From Arenibacter catalasegens (GTDB taxonomy: Bacteria > Bacteroidota > Bacteroidia > Flavobacteriales > Flavobacteriaceae): a stretch of DNA of 64,000 nt. The stretch lies in contig NZ_PHQQ01000004.1 of the NCBI RefSeq assembly GCF_002909235.1, forward strand, positions 62,001-126,000, read 5' to 3'. Within the stretch, counting starts at the first letter, position 1. Each line of letters begins with the position of its first letter. Under the pieces are notes generated by a model. The model was not told where the DNA came from and did not search any database. It saw nothing but the letters and a program-made list of their open reading frames with translations. Shown here piece by piece: positions 44,927 through 55,900 of this stretch. A program made the position numbers and the translations under genes.

Positions 44927-46192
44927 TTACCCTATGAAAGTACTTAATGCCAAAATTCCCTTATAGGAAATAATTAAGGCAAAGCAAAAAGCCGCTATAA
45001 GGGCAGTATTCATTAAATATCCCGCTTTTTGATCACCCATTAATGACTTTCTATTTATTAAGATAAAAATGCCAAATATTACCACGGGCAGGATAAAAAC
45101 ATTGGCCACCTGCGTAGCTATTTGAGCTATTATGGGATTTGCTCCCAAAATTGGCACTGTTAGACCGATTAGGCAGGCAATAGCAGCCAATATTTTAAAG
45201 GTGGGCGATTTAATATCCATTTCGCCATTCTTGTAGTCGCCGATTAGTAAGGGAAGTACCATCAAAATTGGAAATATGGAGGATAAACCTGCACTCATGG
45301 CTCCAAACATAAATACCACCACTGCCATTTTACCAGCAATAGGTTCTAGCGCATATACCATATCTAGAACGTTGTTGATCAATAACCCATCATAAAAGAG
45401 TGCACCAGTAGCTGCAATCATAATGGTGGCCGAGATCACAAAAAGGAAAATAGCCGAAACTAGGGCATCCTTTCGTTGCTCTTTTATATGTTGCTTTCCC
45501 CAGCCTTTCTCCTTTAAAATAATAGGTCTAACAACAAAGGTTGGGGCCGCCATTGTGGTGCCCACGAAAGCAGCGACCATAAGATTGCCTCCAGGTGGTA
45601 TTTTGGGTATAAAACCCTTTAATATATCCTGTACTGGAGGCATGACCATGAACATGGAAAGAATAAACGATATTCCCATTATTGTAACGAACACCACCAA
45701 TATCTTCTCGAAAAATGAATATTTACCAACCAAAAGAAATATATACATCAGGAGTACTAAAAGAATAGAGATTGCCAAAACCACCCAATAGTTGCTTTCA
45801 TCCAAGCCTGGATAAAAGAGGCGTACTAGCTCATAGATGGCATTGCTTGTAAGCCCTAGTATTCCGGATAAAGCGCTCCATTGCCCCATAACGATTCCTA
45901 TAATGGTTATAATGGCGAAAAACTTGCCCCACTTCAAATCCATCTTAAAACTATTTATGGCCGTCTTTCCAGTGACCACGGCGAATCGTCCAAAAGCATT
46001 CATTAGTACCCAAGCAAAAAAAGCACTCAAGAATAACACCCACAATAGCCCCATTCCATACATGCTTCCAGCTTTAATCATAGAAGTAACACTTCCAGTG
46101 CCTATGGTGTAGCCTATACAAAATATCCCTGGGCCCACTGAAAGAAGGAGATGCCATATTTTTTTAAGAACATTTTCATTTTGGATTTCCAT
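44927..46192 (-). CDS. NRAMP-like membrane transporter lacking canonical metal motifs
   Basis: A 421-residue inner-membrane protein with about 11 hydrophobic segments and the general NRAMP layout (GPGIF at the start of TM1, APTFVVRP in TM6). The TM1 motif DPGN of manganese/iron transporters is replaced by GTGSVTS, and the TM6 MPH motif by AAP. It therefore probably does not carry transition metals in the usual way and may transport another cation or solute. It sits between sugar oxidoreductases, 59 bp from a Gfo/Idh/MocA gene. Confidence 0.82.
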   Translation of the reverse strand: MEIQNENVLKKIWHLLLSVGPGIFCIGYTIGTGSVTSMIKAGSMYGMGLLWVLFLSAFFAWVLMNAFGRFAVVTGKTAINSFKMDLKWGKFFAIITIIGIVMGQWSALSGILGLTSNAIYELVRLFYPGLDESNYWVVLAISILLVLLMYIFLLVGKYSFFEKILVVFVTIMGISFILSMFMVMPPVQDILKGFIPKIPPGGNLMVAAFVGTTMAAPTFVVRPIILKEKGWGKQHIKEQRKDALVSAIFLFVISATIMIAATGALFYDGLLINNVLDMVYALEPIAGKMAVVVFMFGAMSAGLSSIFPILMVLPLLIGDYKNGEMDIKSPTFKILAAIACLIGLTVPILGANPIIAQIATQVANVFILPVVIFGIFILINRKSLMGDQKAGYLMNTALIAAFCFALIISYKGILALSTFIG

Positions 46193-46251
46193 AATAATTG
46201 GTGAGTTGGTTTACGATATAATATTAATGTTACTTTCTATTGTAATAGACA

Positions 46252-47613
46252 TTAGATTTGCTCAGGTATCTTATAGCCTTCCCTGTATTCTGTTCGTAGT
46301 AATGCATTGGCTTCTTGGCTCCCAATAAACATTTCTTTTTCCGCATCAAAGAACAATTGCTTATTGCCAACCCTATAGGCTATATTTCCTAAATGTATCA
46401 ATGTGGCGCTTTTGTGCCCTTCCAACATGCTTCCGTTAGGTTGCTTTCTTTCCCTTAAGGAAGCAATGAAATCCTGCTGGTGATAGATGTCCGGAACTAT
46501 ACCGTACTCTTGGGCCTGGATTTCCCCATCTTCACCCAATACTTGCCAACCACCACCATGACGGCCCAAGTACATTAAACCTTTTGTTCCATAGATTTCT
46601 GTGCGTGTTGCATTCTGTCTCCAATCGGGGAATTGCGAATTACTTTCACGTATTGACACAGGAGTCTTTTTCATATAATTTGTGGCATTGCCACTCTCAC
46701 AAGTAATGGCATAATCCTTAAAATCATAAGTAATAGATTGGAATTCAGGGGTTTCTCGTTCCGAGCCCCAAGCATTGTTCCCGCCCCATCCGTAGACGGA
46801 CTTGGGATGACCGGGGTCCCCTAGTACCATTCTAGCCAAATCTAAAACATGACTGGCATCGTCCGCTAAAGTACCGCCACTGTAGGCCCAAAAACTTCCC
46901 CATCCCCCTCGTTCTTCCATATCATGGATACCAGGATTATATGCACGGTAGGGTGCTGGTCCTTGCCAAGCATCCCAGTCCAACCCTTGGGGCACTTCAG
47001 TATTGGCCCTTGATTCCCATTTATTTCCGCCCAACATATTATAGGATTTAACATGCACAATTTTACCAAGTTTGCCGCTTTTTATATAATCTCGGGCAGA
47101 AAATCCATAAGGCGCACTTCTGTTTTGGAATCCCACCTGGACAATTCTATTGTATTTCTCGGCTGCTTCAACCATTTTTCTTCCCTCCCAAATATTGATA
47201 CTTGGGTTTTTCTCAACGTATACATCTTTTCCTGCTTGACAGGCCCATACCGTAGCCAGTGCATGCCAATGTTCTGGAGTTGAAATCCAAACGGCATCAA
47301 TATCCTTGTCATTGAAGACGGCCTTCATGTCCTTCACAAAGTTTGGTCTATATCCCAATTCCTTTTCCACTTGTGAAATGGTCTTGTTGGCCTTAACCGG
47401 ATTTACATCGCAGACCGATTTGATTTCGACATTCTTGTTCACCTTACAGGTATCGATTATGGTTCCTCTGCCCCTACCGCCAGCACCTATAATTGCAAGT
47501 ACTATTTTGTCATTGGCACCCAAACAGGACGCATTTAATAATCCAGAACTTGTAATCATGGCTACCGATGCCCCGGCAAGAGATGTTTTTCTAATAAAAT
47601 TTCGTCTTTCCAT
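46252..47613 (-). CDS. Exported Gfo/Idh/MocA-family oxidoreductase
   Basis: A 453-residue NAD-dependent enzyme with a twin-arginine-like start (MERRNFIRKTSLAG). The Rossmann motif is AIIGAGGRGRG, the catalytic Lys is in YVEKNPSIN, where the usual EKP reads EKN, and the C-terminal domain has GGTLADDASHVLDLARM. It is only partly similar to the other exported family member at 32.7-34.1 kb. Its start is 1 bp from the stop of the isochorismatase-ThuA gene, so the two are coupled. Likely a periplasmic glycoside or sugar-acid oxidoreductase. Confidence 0.88.
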   Translation of the reverse strand: MERRNFIRKTSLAGASVAMITSSGLLNASCLGANDKIVLAIIGAGGRGRGTIIDTCKVNKNVEIKSVCDVNPVKANKTISQVEKELGYRPNFVKDMKAVFNDKDIDAVWISTPEHWHALATVWACQAGKDVYVEKNPSINIWEGRKMVEAAEKYNRIVQVGFQNRSAPYGFSARDYIKSGKLGKIVHVKSYNMLGGNKWESRANTEVPQGLDWDAWQGPAPYRAYNPGIHDMEERGGWGSFWAYSGGTLADDASHVLDLARMVLGDPGHPKSVYGWGGNNAWGSERETPEFQSITYDFKDYAITCESGNATNYMKKTPVSIRESNSQFPDWRQNATRTEIYGTKGLMYLGRHGGGWQVLGEDGEIQAQEYGIVPDIYHQQDFIASLRERKQPNGSMLEGHKSATLIHLGNIAYRVGNKQLFFDAEKEMFIGSQEANALLRTEYREGYKIPEQI

Positions 47614-47614
47614 T

Positions 47615-49252
47615 TTAGTTGCTTTTAGTCTGGTTTAGTAAATAATCCACGGAATTGAACATAAGATTTTTAAAATTCGGAATTTCCCAGTCATCCCAAT
47701 GCCCCATAGAGGTATAAATGGCCTTTCCATATTGGTTGGTGTTGATCCAGAAAACAGGTTCCGAGGGATGATTAGGTATAGTTCCCTCCAGTAATACTTG
47801 TACTGTGTTGGACCTTAGGGGGGAGTTTATATATAACCAATTAGCGCTAGTAAAACCATTCACCTCTACCCCCTTTAAGATGGAATTTCCTTGCATTCCT
47901 GGAATGATACTTATTTTTGTCCCTTCGTTTAAATGGCCATGGTGTCCTTGATAATTCCCTCCGAGAACTTCCAAATCAAATTCGGTCCAATTGGATAGAA
48001 AATCATCCACCGTGCCTTTTGCTTTTTCAATAACACCGCCTTCTCTTGGAACATTGCCCTTAGGGTCAAAAGCGTGACTAGCTGTGCGAATTCCCAGTAC
48101 GGGTTTACCACTTTTAACATAGTTTTGGATGAGGTTCATTTTATTTGGCTCCAAGGCTCTTCGACGAATAAATAAAACGGCTAGATCAGCGTCCTCCATA
48201 ATCTGAAGATTCTCAATGTTATGTCTCCCCTCCCCTTCCATTATGGGCTTGCCGAGAGCAAATTCACAATTAACGTTTTTACGGAGTAAGAGTTCATGGG
48301 CAAATTCGGGCAACCTTTGGTCCGCTCGGTATTCACTCTCTGCTATGACAAAGGCAATAATAGGCCTGTCGTCATCTTGAAATCGAAACTGTTTTTCTGC
48401 AGTAATATCTGTGGAAACCATGGTTGGACAAACAAATTCTTCAATATATTCGCACATAAGACTGTTGCCAGTAAAGTGTGATACAAAAGGTTCTGAAGTA
48501 CTATCATACATGGTGTCAGTTAAATCCCTCATTAGTACCACATTCATTCCCAATCTTTTCATGTTACGTAAACCGAAGGTCCTACCAATAACGCACATAT
48601 TAGTATGTACTCCAGTTAGGATAACATTTTTTATTCCCTTTTTGGCGAACAAACTACCAATTTCTACCCCAGAATCTGAAATGGCGTCACCTTCAAGAAT
48701 ATCAATGGTACTGATCTGCCTTTTCCAAACACTTTCATTTTCCGGGGCATCTCCAGGGGATGCCATACAACCACCATTGGAAATCTGAAAAGGCCATGAG
48801 GCGACCTGCTCACTTTCGAGCTTTTCTTCCTCTACAATTTTAGAAGCTACTTTTTTATTAGTATACCTCATGGCTAGTTTCCTACCGGGATGGTCTTTGT
48901 AAAAATCCATGGTTCCGCTAGGCGCATGTACAATCATTGCTCCCCTTCCCCTAGCTATCTCTACTACACTATTGAGTTTGGGAGCCATTTCGGCCACTCT
49001 ATCAGTTGCTTCCACACACCAATGTCTATCCCACATGTCACAAATTATTACTGCGGTTTCGGTCATATCCCATTCCTCGATCCGATTGGTGAGTATGGTG
49101 GCCCCCTTATCTAATTGTGAAGGGACTCTTTGTTGTAGGGAAACCTGTAGTTTCTCCACTTCTTTTTGTGCTGTTACCTGATTGAAATTGATAAGCAGTA
49201 ATACTAGTATCAGTGTACTTGTATTCCCAACTAAAATTGGTTTTTTTTTCAT
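47615..49252 (-). CDS. Isochorismatase-like hydrolase fused to ThuA-like domain
   Basis: A 545-residue exported protein (signal ends at TAQK) from the Met at 49252; earlier in-frame starts lack a signal. The N-terminal half is a cysteine hydrolase of the isochorismatase fold: AVIICDMWDRHWC holds the Asp, and TGVHTNMCVIGRTFG the nucleophilic Cys. The C-terminal half resembles ThuA, a glutamine-amidotransferase-like domain linked to 3-keto-sugar metabolism: AELAVLFIRRRAL-type strand, GGNYQGHHGH and GKAIYTSMGHWDDW. It is coupled to the adjacent Gfo/Idh/MocA gene. The substrate is unknown. Confidence 0.8.
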   Translation of the reverse strand: MKKKPILVGNTSTLILVLLLINFNQVTAQKEVEKLQVSLQQRVPSQLDKGATILTNRIEEWDMTETAVIICDMWDRHWCVEATDRVAEMAPKLNSVVEIARGRGAMIVHAPSGTMDFYKDHPGRKLAMRYTNKKVASKIVEEEKLESEQVASWPFQISNGGCMASPGDAPENESVWKRQISTIDILEGDAISDSGVEIGSLFAKKGIKNVILTGVHTNMCVIGRTFGLRNMKRLGMNVVLMRDLTDTMYDSTSEPFVSHFTGNSLMCEYIEEFVCPTMVSTDITAEKQFRFQDDDRPIIAFVIAESEYRADQRLPEFAHELLLRKNVNCEFALGKPIMEGEGRHNIENLQIMEDADLAVLFIRRRALEPNKMNLIQNYVKSGKPVLGIRTASHAFDPKGNVPREGGVIEKAKGTVDDFLSNWTEFDLEVLGGNYQGHHGHLNEGTKISIIPGMQGNSILKGVEVNGFTSANWLYINSPLRSNTVQVLLEGTIPNHPSEPVFWINTNQYGKAIYTSMGHWDDWEIPNFKNLMFNSVDYLLNQTKSN

Positions 49253-49423
49253 AATTTGATTATAATTGGTTAATGAACATCTATTTATAATCTGTAAAGA
49301 GGGGTGGCTATTTGTTTTTAATCCCCTATCTAAAACTGTCATCATAAATTAAGGATAAGCCTAATTATTTTATAGGTTGAGTATATATTTCATTTGAAAA
49401 ATTTTCACACAAACCATAGCAAT

Positions 49424-50278
49424 TTACATTTCAATTTGAATAAAGACCGGGCAATGGTCGGATAAACAAATTTCATTTAATTTCTCTGTGAAAACGGCAT
49501 ATCTATTTACTGCAGAGATATTTTTTAAAAAAATATAATCAATAACCCTGCGCTGATCAAAAGGTTTGGTGTCGAAACCTGGAGAGGTCCAATTTGGACC
49601 ATAAGTTAATTTAGCTACCATTTCTGAGTTAACTAGGCTATCATCATCAGTTGAATCCGTTAAGCCTTGTATTGCGTCCGAATCAGGTAAGGAGTTAAAA
49701 TCACCTGTAAGAATAACTTGTCTTCCTTTGGAAATGCCTACTATTTTTGATTTTAATAATTGGGCACTTTTTATTCGGGCTTCTACACCCCTATGATCAA
49801 AATGTGTGTTTAAAATCAGGAACTCCTTTTCACTTCTTTTATCCAATAAAACTACCCAAGTCACGATTCTTTCTAAATTAGCATCCCAACCTTTGCTCAC
49901 CTTATCCGGGGTTTCACTTAGCCAAAAGGTACCTGTTTCAACTTTTTCAAATCGGTTCTTCCTATAGAATATTGGGACAAACTCACCTTTGTCCACACCA
50001 TCCTCGCGGCCAACACCAACAACAGCATACTCTTCTAAATTGGTTTTGAGGTAATTTAATTGGGAAAGCAATACTTCTTGAAAACCCATCATATCCAAAT
50101 CATAAAACTTAAGCATTTTTACCACATTTTCCTTTCTATGATGCCAGTTCTGTTCCTTGTCATTTGGTTCATCATACCTAATATTAAAGGACATAATATT
50201 TGTTTTAGATGTTGTTTGGGAAAACATAAACGTTATAAAGAACATCATTACCAGGGTGATACATTTTTTCATTATCAA
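49424..50278 (-). CDS. Secreted endonuclease/exonuclease/phosphatase-family hydrolase
   Basis: A 284-residue exported enzyme (signal ends near MFSQT) with EEP motifs MSFNIRYD, MGFQEV, LNTHFDHRG, TGDFNSLPDS and LSDHCPVFI. Members include nucleases, sphingomyelinases and sugar- or inositol-phosphate phosphatases; the WHHRKENV and NLERIVTW segments resemble the sugar-cluster type rather than DNA repair enzymes. It is paired with a second EEP gene 14 bp away, so both may remove phosphate-type groups from the glycan or its host-derived partners. Confidence 0.88.
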   Translation of the reverse strand: MIMKKCITLVMMFFITFMFSQTTSKTNIMSFNIRYDEPNDKEQNWHHRKENVVKMLKFYDLDMMGFQEVLLSQLNYLKTNLEEYAVVGVGREDGVDKGEFVPIFYRKNRFEKVETGTFWLSETPDKVSKGWDANLERIVTWVVLLDKRSEKEFLILNTHFDHRGVEARIKSAQLLKSKIVGISKGRQVILTGDFNSLPDSDAIQGLTDSTDDDSLVNSEMVAKLTYGPNWTSPGFDTKPFDQRRVIDYIFLKNISAVNRYAVFTEKLNEICLSDHCPVFIQIEM

Positions 50279-50292
50279 TTTTTTAATGATTG

Positions 50293-51138
50293 TTACTTTA
50301 TTTGCAATAATGCCCAGACGGGCTTATGATCGGATAAGGGCTGGACCATTTCTATGATATTCCCATCAATAGCCTTGACCTTATTCCTTGGATACATAAT
50401 ATGATCTATGACTCCACCTGCTTTATGCTTTCCTTGTTCAAATTTTACCATAGACCCCAATGGGATAACATCTATATTTAAATCGCGCCAACTGGCAACC
50501 ATTCCTATGTCTACAAACATTTCATAATATGGACTCCTGTAATCTTCCGTAGAAAGGAGGAAGTTGAAATCGCCCATAAGGATTGAAACTTCTTTTGTTT
50601 GTCTTTCTTTTAGGTAGTCTACAAAGGCGGTTACTTTGCCAGTAGTTTCATCTATGTGTGCCTGATCTCTCCACCCAAAAGGAAAGTGAACTGAGTACAA
50701 TGCAATTTCTTTATCATTAACAATGGTAATTGCTCTAGTTACTGTATGTAATGTATCTGCCATGAGAACCTCTTCGTAGCCTGAGAGTGGCGTACGGCTG
50801 GCGATAGTTTTATATTTGTCTTTATGGCCAGCAGTTGGATATTTGCCGACAATTACGTGATTTAGCCCCATTACGGATCCAACTTTTTTAGTCCAATTAC
50901 CTCCCGGAGCTTCTGAAAAGCAGACTACATCAAAATTGAATGGCTTAAGTAATTCCCCTATTTCCTCAGCAGTTCCCTTGTCACTAAATTCCACGTTATA
51001 GGCTGCTACATTCAATTTAATTTGACTACCCTTGGTTGAATTTTCCTCTTTAAATGAATTTTGATTGAATGAAAATAACAGAATAAGGCAAATAGGAATA
51101 CACACTCCTGAAATAATTTTTAGGCCTTTATGCTTCAT
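50293..51138 (-). CDS. Secreted endonuclease/exonuclease/phosphatase-family hydrolase
   Basis: A 281-residue paralogue-class enzyme with a hydrophobic signal segment (about residues 10-24). Motifs are AAYNVEFSDKG, FDVVCFSEAPGG, YSVHFPFGWRD, LMGDFNFLLS and LSDHKPVWALLQIK. It shares the fold with the next gene, but the sequences are far apart, so this is not a recent duplication. It is 14 bp upstream of that gene and is the first gene after the second susCD hairpin. Confidence 0.88.
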   Translation of the reverse strand: MKHKGLKIISGVCIPICLILLFSFNQNSFKEENSTKGSQIKLNVAAYNVEFSDKGTAEEIGELLKPFNFDVVCFSEAPGGNWTKKVGSVMGLNHVIVGKYPTAGHKDKYKTIASRTPLSGYEEVLMADTLHTVTRAITIVNDKEIALYSVHFPFGWRDQAHIDETTGKVTAFVDYLKERQTKEVSILMGDFNFLLSTEDYRSPYYEMFVDIGMVASWRDLNIDVIPLGSMVKFEQGKHKAGGVIDHIMYPRNKVKAIDGNIIEMVQPLSDHKPVWALLQIK

Positions 51139-51495
51139 ATGAATAATGTTTTAAATTTTATTAAGGATCCTTATGGAATCTGAATCGTCTATAAGAGAGT
51201 TTTCATGAGCTTTTAACGTGAATAATATTATAAAATAATTCCCCAAATGATAATTCAGTTCTTAGCCATTGTAATAGCTGACTAAAATATTGTTTGGGGA
51301 ATTTATTCAATAACAATTAAAGCTGTAAGTATTAGTCCTCAGCCCCCATTTTTAATAAAACCCTATAAAGGATAGGCATCGGTTCTATAAAAATAATACA
51401 TCTATATATATGAAAATCAAATATATAAGATATTAAATTGGAATTAGTCAAGAATAATTGGTTGTACCTTTCATCCTTGACTAATACATACTTTG
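51139..51495. other. Intergenic region downstream of second susD
   Basis: This 357-bp AT-rich gap holds a hairpin near the susD end and presumably the leader of the EEP gene pair. I see no open frame and no other recognisable signal. Confidence 0.5.
51443..51485 (-). terminator. Inverted repeat downstream of second susD
   Basis: A perfect 10-bp inverted repeat (ATTAGTCAAG, complement at 51476-51485) with a 23-nt spacer starts 11 bp after the susD stop. The place matches the hairpin after the first susD, although the sequence does not. It may form the 3' end of the susCD transcript. No strong T-run follows. Confidence 0.45.
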
Positions 51496-52965
51496 TTAAT
51501 TGACCCACTCGGGATTCTGTACTAGTACACCATCCGAATTATCAATATCCGTTTGATATAGCGGCTGATAATAATTTTTAGGGCCATTCCAAACTTTCCT
51601 TCCTACATCACTTGGAATCATTTTTTCCGGTCTTGCCAGGAATTCTTCCAAATCATATATCCCTGCTTTATCCCATCTGATTAGATTCTGGTAGCGGAAA
51701 TTTTCACCGGCCAGTTCTACCCTTGTCTCGTGGATCAAATCATTTATATCCGCTCCGGATACTGGAGCTAAACTAGTTCTTTCTCGCACAGCGTTTATCA
51801 AATCATCCCCAGCACCTGCACCATTCAACCTGATTTGTGCCTCTGCTACTAACAAATAGGTATCGGCCGCTCTTAAAAATGGAATATTTAGACCATGATT
51901 AAAGTTACCTGATTCCGTCCAGTCCATATATTTAAAATAACTATGTCCTGTATTGGTTAAATCTGAAGTGTGTTCTATCAGTCCCAAAGAACCTTGAAGC
52001 GAAAATTCGCCATCAGAAATAATGGTTACACTTTTCCTAATGTCTCCAGCTTCATATTCGTTTACCAAATCATCCAAAGGCTCCTGGAACCCATACATCC
52101 CCCATGGTCTAGGACCTCTGTGTTTGGACATTATGCTTTGGTTGATCCAATCCATATCGTTCATCATGATAAAAAGGTTTTCCTTTAAATATTGATTACC
52201 TTCACGAAAAAGGGAAAGATAATCGTCCGCTAAGGGATAATTGTCTACAACATTTTGACCCGCTGTAATTGCCTTGTTCAAAAATTCAGTATTGTTGTAT
52301 TCTGTAGCCCTATGCATATATATGGACGTCATTACTGCCCAAGCAGCACCCTTGCCAACACTTCCGGCAACATTGTTCAAAGGAAGAAGACCAACAGCCT
52401 TTTCCAAATCGGCCAATATAAAATCACTCAAAATTTCAGGCGACTCACATTTTGGAATGTTGTATTCATTGGTCAAAACATTTTCTTCTGTAATTATGGG
52501 AACTTGTCCGTGTATAAGATATAAGCGGTAATAGGCATATGCCCGTAAAAAATAGGCTTGTCCCATAATTGAATTGTACGAAGCATCACCTATAGCTCCT
52601 AATTCCTTTACTTTTGGACCATTGATCAAAATACCGTTGGCACTACTGATCACCTCATATTTATATCGATAGGTATCCCTTAGCTTATAGTTGGAGGGAT
52701 TGGTGTTAAAAGTTTCAATCTCCTCGTCTTCTGCATGATCTCCCGCTCTCCAATGGTCATCCCCCTGATTGTCAAAGAATAGGTCGTGCATACCCAACGC
52801 CCTTGTAGCCCATTGTCCATAAGCACCGGCCAATGCGTCTACCATATCGGCTTCGGTAGTCCAATAATCTTGATCAGTTCGTTTCCCAACTAAATCCTGT
52901 TCCAATATATCATCACATGAAGTTGTCATGACTATTGCAATTAATATAATTATATACTTTTTCAT
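51496..52965 (-). CDS. SusD-like glycan-binding lipoprotein (second pair)
   Basis: A 489-residue surface lipoprotein (lipobox TTSCDD, Cys17) with the SusD start DDILEQDLVGKRTDQDYW, the AYFLRAYAYYRLYLIHGQVPI helix pair, LRAADTYLLVAEAQIRLN and the C-terminal RVELAGENFRYQNLIRWDK and ending NPEWVN. It is shorter than the first SusD and clearly different, which suggests recognition of another oligosaccharide. It follows its SusC by 18 bp. Confidence 0.95.
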   Translation of the reverse strand: MKKYIIILIAIVMTTSCDDILEQDLVGKRTDQDYWTTEADMVDALAGAYGQWATRALGMHDLFFDNQGDDHWRAGDHAEDEEIETFNTNPSNYKLRDTYRYKYEVISSANGILINGPKVKELGAIGDASYNSIMGQAYFLRAYAYYRLYLIHGQVPIITEENVLTNEYNIPKCESPEILSDFILADLEKAVGLLPLNNVAGSVGKGAAWAVMTSIYMHRATEYNNTEFLNKAITAGQNVVDNYPLADDYLSLFREGNQYLKENLFIMMNDMDWINQSIMSKHRGPRPWGMYGFQEPLDDLVNEYEAGDIRKSVTIISDGEFSLQGSLGLIEHTSDLTNTGHSYFKYMDWTESGNFNHGLNIPFLRAADTYLLVAEAQIRLNGAGAGDDLINAVRERTSLAPVSGADINDLIHETRVELAGENFRYQNLIRWDKAGIYDLEEFLARPEKMIPSDVGRKVWNGPKNYYQPLYQTDIDNSDGVLVQNPEWVN

Positions 52966-52983
52966 CGTTATATAGCTTTAAAA

Positions 52984-55900
52984 TTAAAATGTAATGTTAG
53001 CACCAAGAACAACACTTTTGGACTGAGGATAATTGTTATAAATAACTCCACGAGTCAAATTATTTGTCCCACTTTCTTCAGGATCTACTCCATCAAAGTT
53101 AGTAAAGGTCAATAAGTTACGTCCAGAAATATAAAATTTCATATTGCTTACTCCTATCTGATCTGTAATAGTTTCAGGAATGGTATAGCCTAAAACTACA
53201 TCTTTCATTCTAAGGTAATTACCGCTTTTAATGCCTAATTCAGATACTCTGTAATTGTCATTTGCACGAATGGTGGACATTCTTGGATAGGTATTGGAAG
53301 TTCCTTCGCCAGTCCATCTCTGGTAGGCCACTGCATCCATGTTGGCGCTTTGTGTTGGGTCAATTCCCCGCATCATCATGGCATCGTACAGATCATGTCC
53401 AAATGCCCCACTGAACACAGCTGAAAAGTTAAACCCTTTATAGTTTAAATCTCCATGAAAGCCTAGAAGTAGACTAGGGTTGGCATCTCCTATATGCACC
53501 CTGTCCTTTTCATCAACAATATTATCCCCATTGGTATCCACAAAGCGAACATCACCAGGAGTAATATCTGCTCTACGTGCGTCACTTGAAATATTGGCAT
53601 CACTGTCAATTTCCCCTTGGTTTTGATAGATACCATCTGTTTTCCAGCCATAGAATGAACTAATCGGTTCTCCTTCATAAGTTCTGGTCTGATCTCCTCC
53701 AGAAATAAATTTACTTGAGCCGTAAAGTTTGGTTACTTCATTTTTTATTATAGTGGCATTCACCCCTAATTCAAAATTCAAATCCCCCACTTGTCCAACA
53801 TAGGATGGTTCAATTTCAAATCCAGAATTGTGCATTTCTCCAATATTGGAATCGGGAATAGCTACCAAACCGGCAGTATTCAGACCAGGTAAGGGAATTA
53901 GCATATCTGTAGTTAACCTGTCAAAATAGGCAACGTCCAAATTAAATTTATTATTGAAAAGGCCTAGCTCCAATAGAACGTTTAACGCACTTGTGGTTTC
54001 CCAAGTAATATCTGGATTCGCAAAAGATGCCAATCGGGTTCCGGTTAAATTGGTGTCGTTCAGAACATATTCGGTATCCTTATTATATACATTTAGATAT
54101 TGAAAGGCATTTACATTTTGATTCCCTAGTTGTCCCCAACCTACATTTAGTTTCATGTTGGAAATTGTTGGGTCATCTGCCAAAAAGCTTTCATTGGAAA
54201 TTCTCCATCCACCGGAAATTGAAGGGAAATACCCCCAACGATTTCCATCCGCAAATCTTGAAGAACCATCTGCCCTAAAAATAGCGGACAAATAATACTT
54301 GTCATTGTAACCGTAGGTTCCACGTACAAATGCGGAGGCCAATCCAGTGGCTAAATAATCATTCCCACCGCCTTTTATGATAGAAGCATTATCCATTACC
54401 AATTGGTTTTCGTCTACAGAGGCAAAACCCTCCCCGGACATATTAAGGAAATGACCTTTATCTACTTGTCCGGATATCCCAAGTACAGCTCCTATGTTGT
54501 GTAGTCCTGTAGATTTTTTATAGCTAGTAAATAATTCTCCCAGGGTGACAGTGGTTTCATCCGTATTGATCCTAAGTATAGGTAGGTTTTCCGTTCTTGA
54601 CTGATCTGGAGTGATGTTCTGAAAGGCTTCATATTTGGAAGTAGATTTTTGATAAGACGCCCTAGCTGTAAGCGTTAATTCATCGGTAAAATCATAATCC
54701 GCTTTCATACTTATCAGCGTATTAAATTTATATCGATGTCTCCATTCTTCCTTTGCCTTATATACAGGGTTCCACATATCTCCCAATTGGGTGGAAGCCT
54801 TTCCAGAACCATAACTGCCATCTTCATATTTTACTGGGATAGCGGGCATAAATCTATAGGAAGAATAGATAGTTTGAGAGGTTCCTGTTCCACCGTCGTC
54901 CTGCGTCAATAAGGTGTGATTGTTGGTAATCCTTATATTTTCCTCAATTCTAAATCGATCTGATATTTTCTGTGTACCTCTCAAAGAAATCCCCAAGCGT
55001 TTAAAGTAGGTATTTATCTGGGTGCCTTCTTCATCCCTATAAAAAATATTGGCATTAATGGTCGATTTTTCTGAACCACCACTTATGTTCATATTATAAT
55101 CTTGAAAAATACCGTCCCGGAACATTTCTTCTTGCCAATCCGTTCTAGTCTGATTGTAGTACTCATCTGCCCATGGCGAATTTGGGTCAATGGGAAGACC
55201 GTCCATAACGTATCTTTCACGTTTTAATTCGTAAAGCTGTTCCGCATTGGTTACAGGATACTTATTTATGACGCTGTTAAAACCCGTAGAGGCATTAAGT
55301 CTTACTGTTGTTTTCTCGTTAAATCTTGCCGTATTGGTAGTAATTAAAACAACACCGTTAGCTGCACGCGTACCATAAATAGCACCCGATGCCGCATCTT
55401 TGAGTATCTCCACAGATTGTATTTCTGAAGAAGCCAGTTGTGATAACATATCAGAAGATACAGGTACCCCATCCAAAACGATAAGAGGTTGAGAGTTATT
55501 TATTGTTCCAATTCCCCTGATTCTGATGCTAGGTGTACTTCCTGGTGTTCCAGAATTAACAAATTCCACACCCGAGGCCCTGCCCTGTAACGCCATAGCT
55601 GCATTGGAAGCTGTGGATGTTTGAAAATCCTTACCGTTTATCTGCGAAATAGATGAAGTTACCTCACTTTTTTTCTGGGTACCATAACCTACCACTACCA
55701 CATCATCCAGCTGGGTTGCATCTATAGGGAGGATGGTATTTATAACGGACTTTCCATTGACCACTACTTCAACAGTTTTGTAACCTATATAACTGAAAAC
55801 CAATGTTCCAGATGAACCCACCTCAATGGAATAATTGCCATCAAAATCGGTAACTGTTCCCGTGGCAGTGCCCTTTACGACCACACTGGCACCAGGTAGC

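Noticed and set aside
46245-46256. Partial copy of the small-RNA element (TAGACATTAG)
   Set aside because: Only about 10-12 bases match, and they overlap the stop codon of the Gfo/Idh/MocA gene. A match this short can occur by chance in AT-rich DNA.
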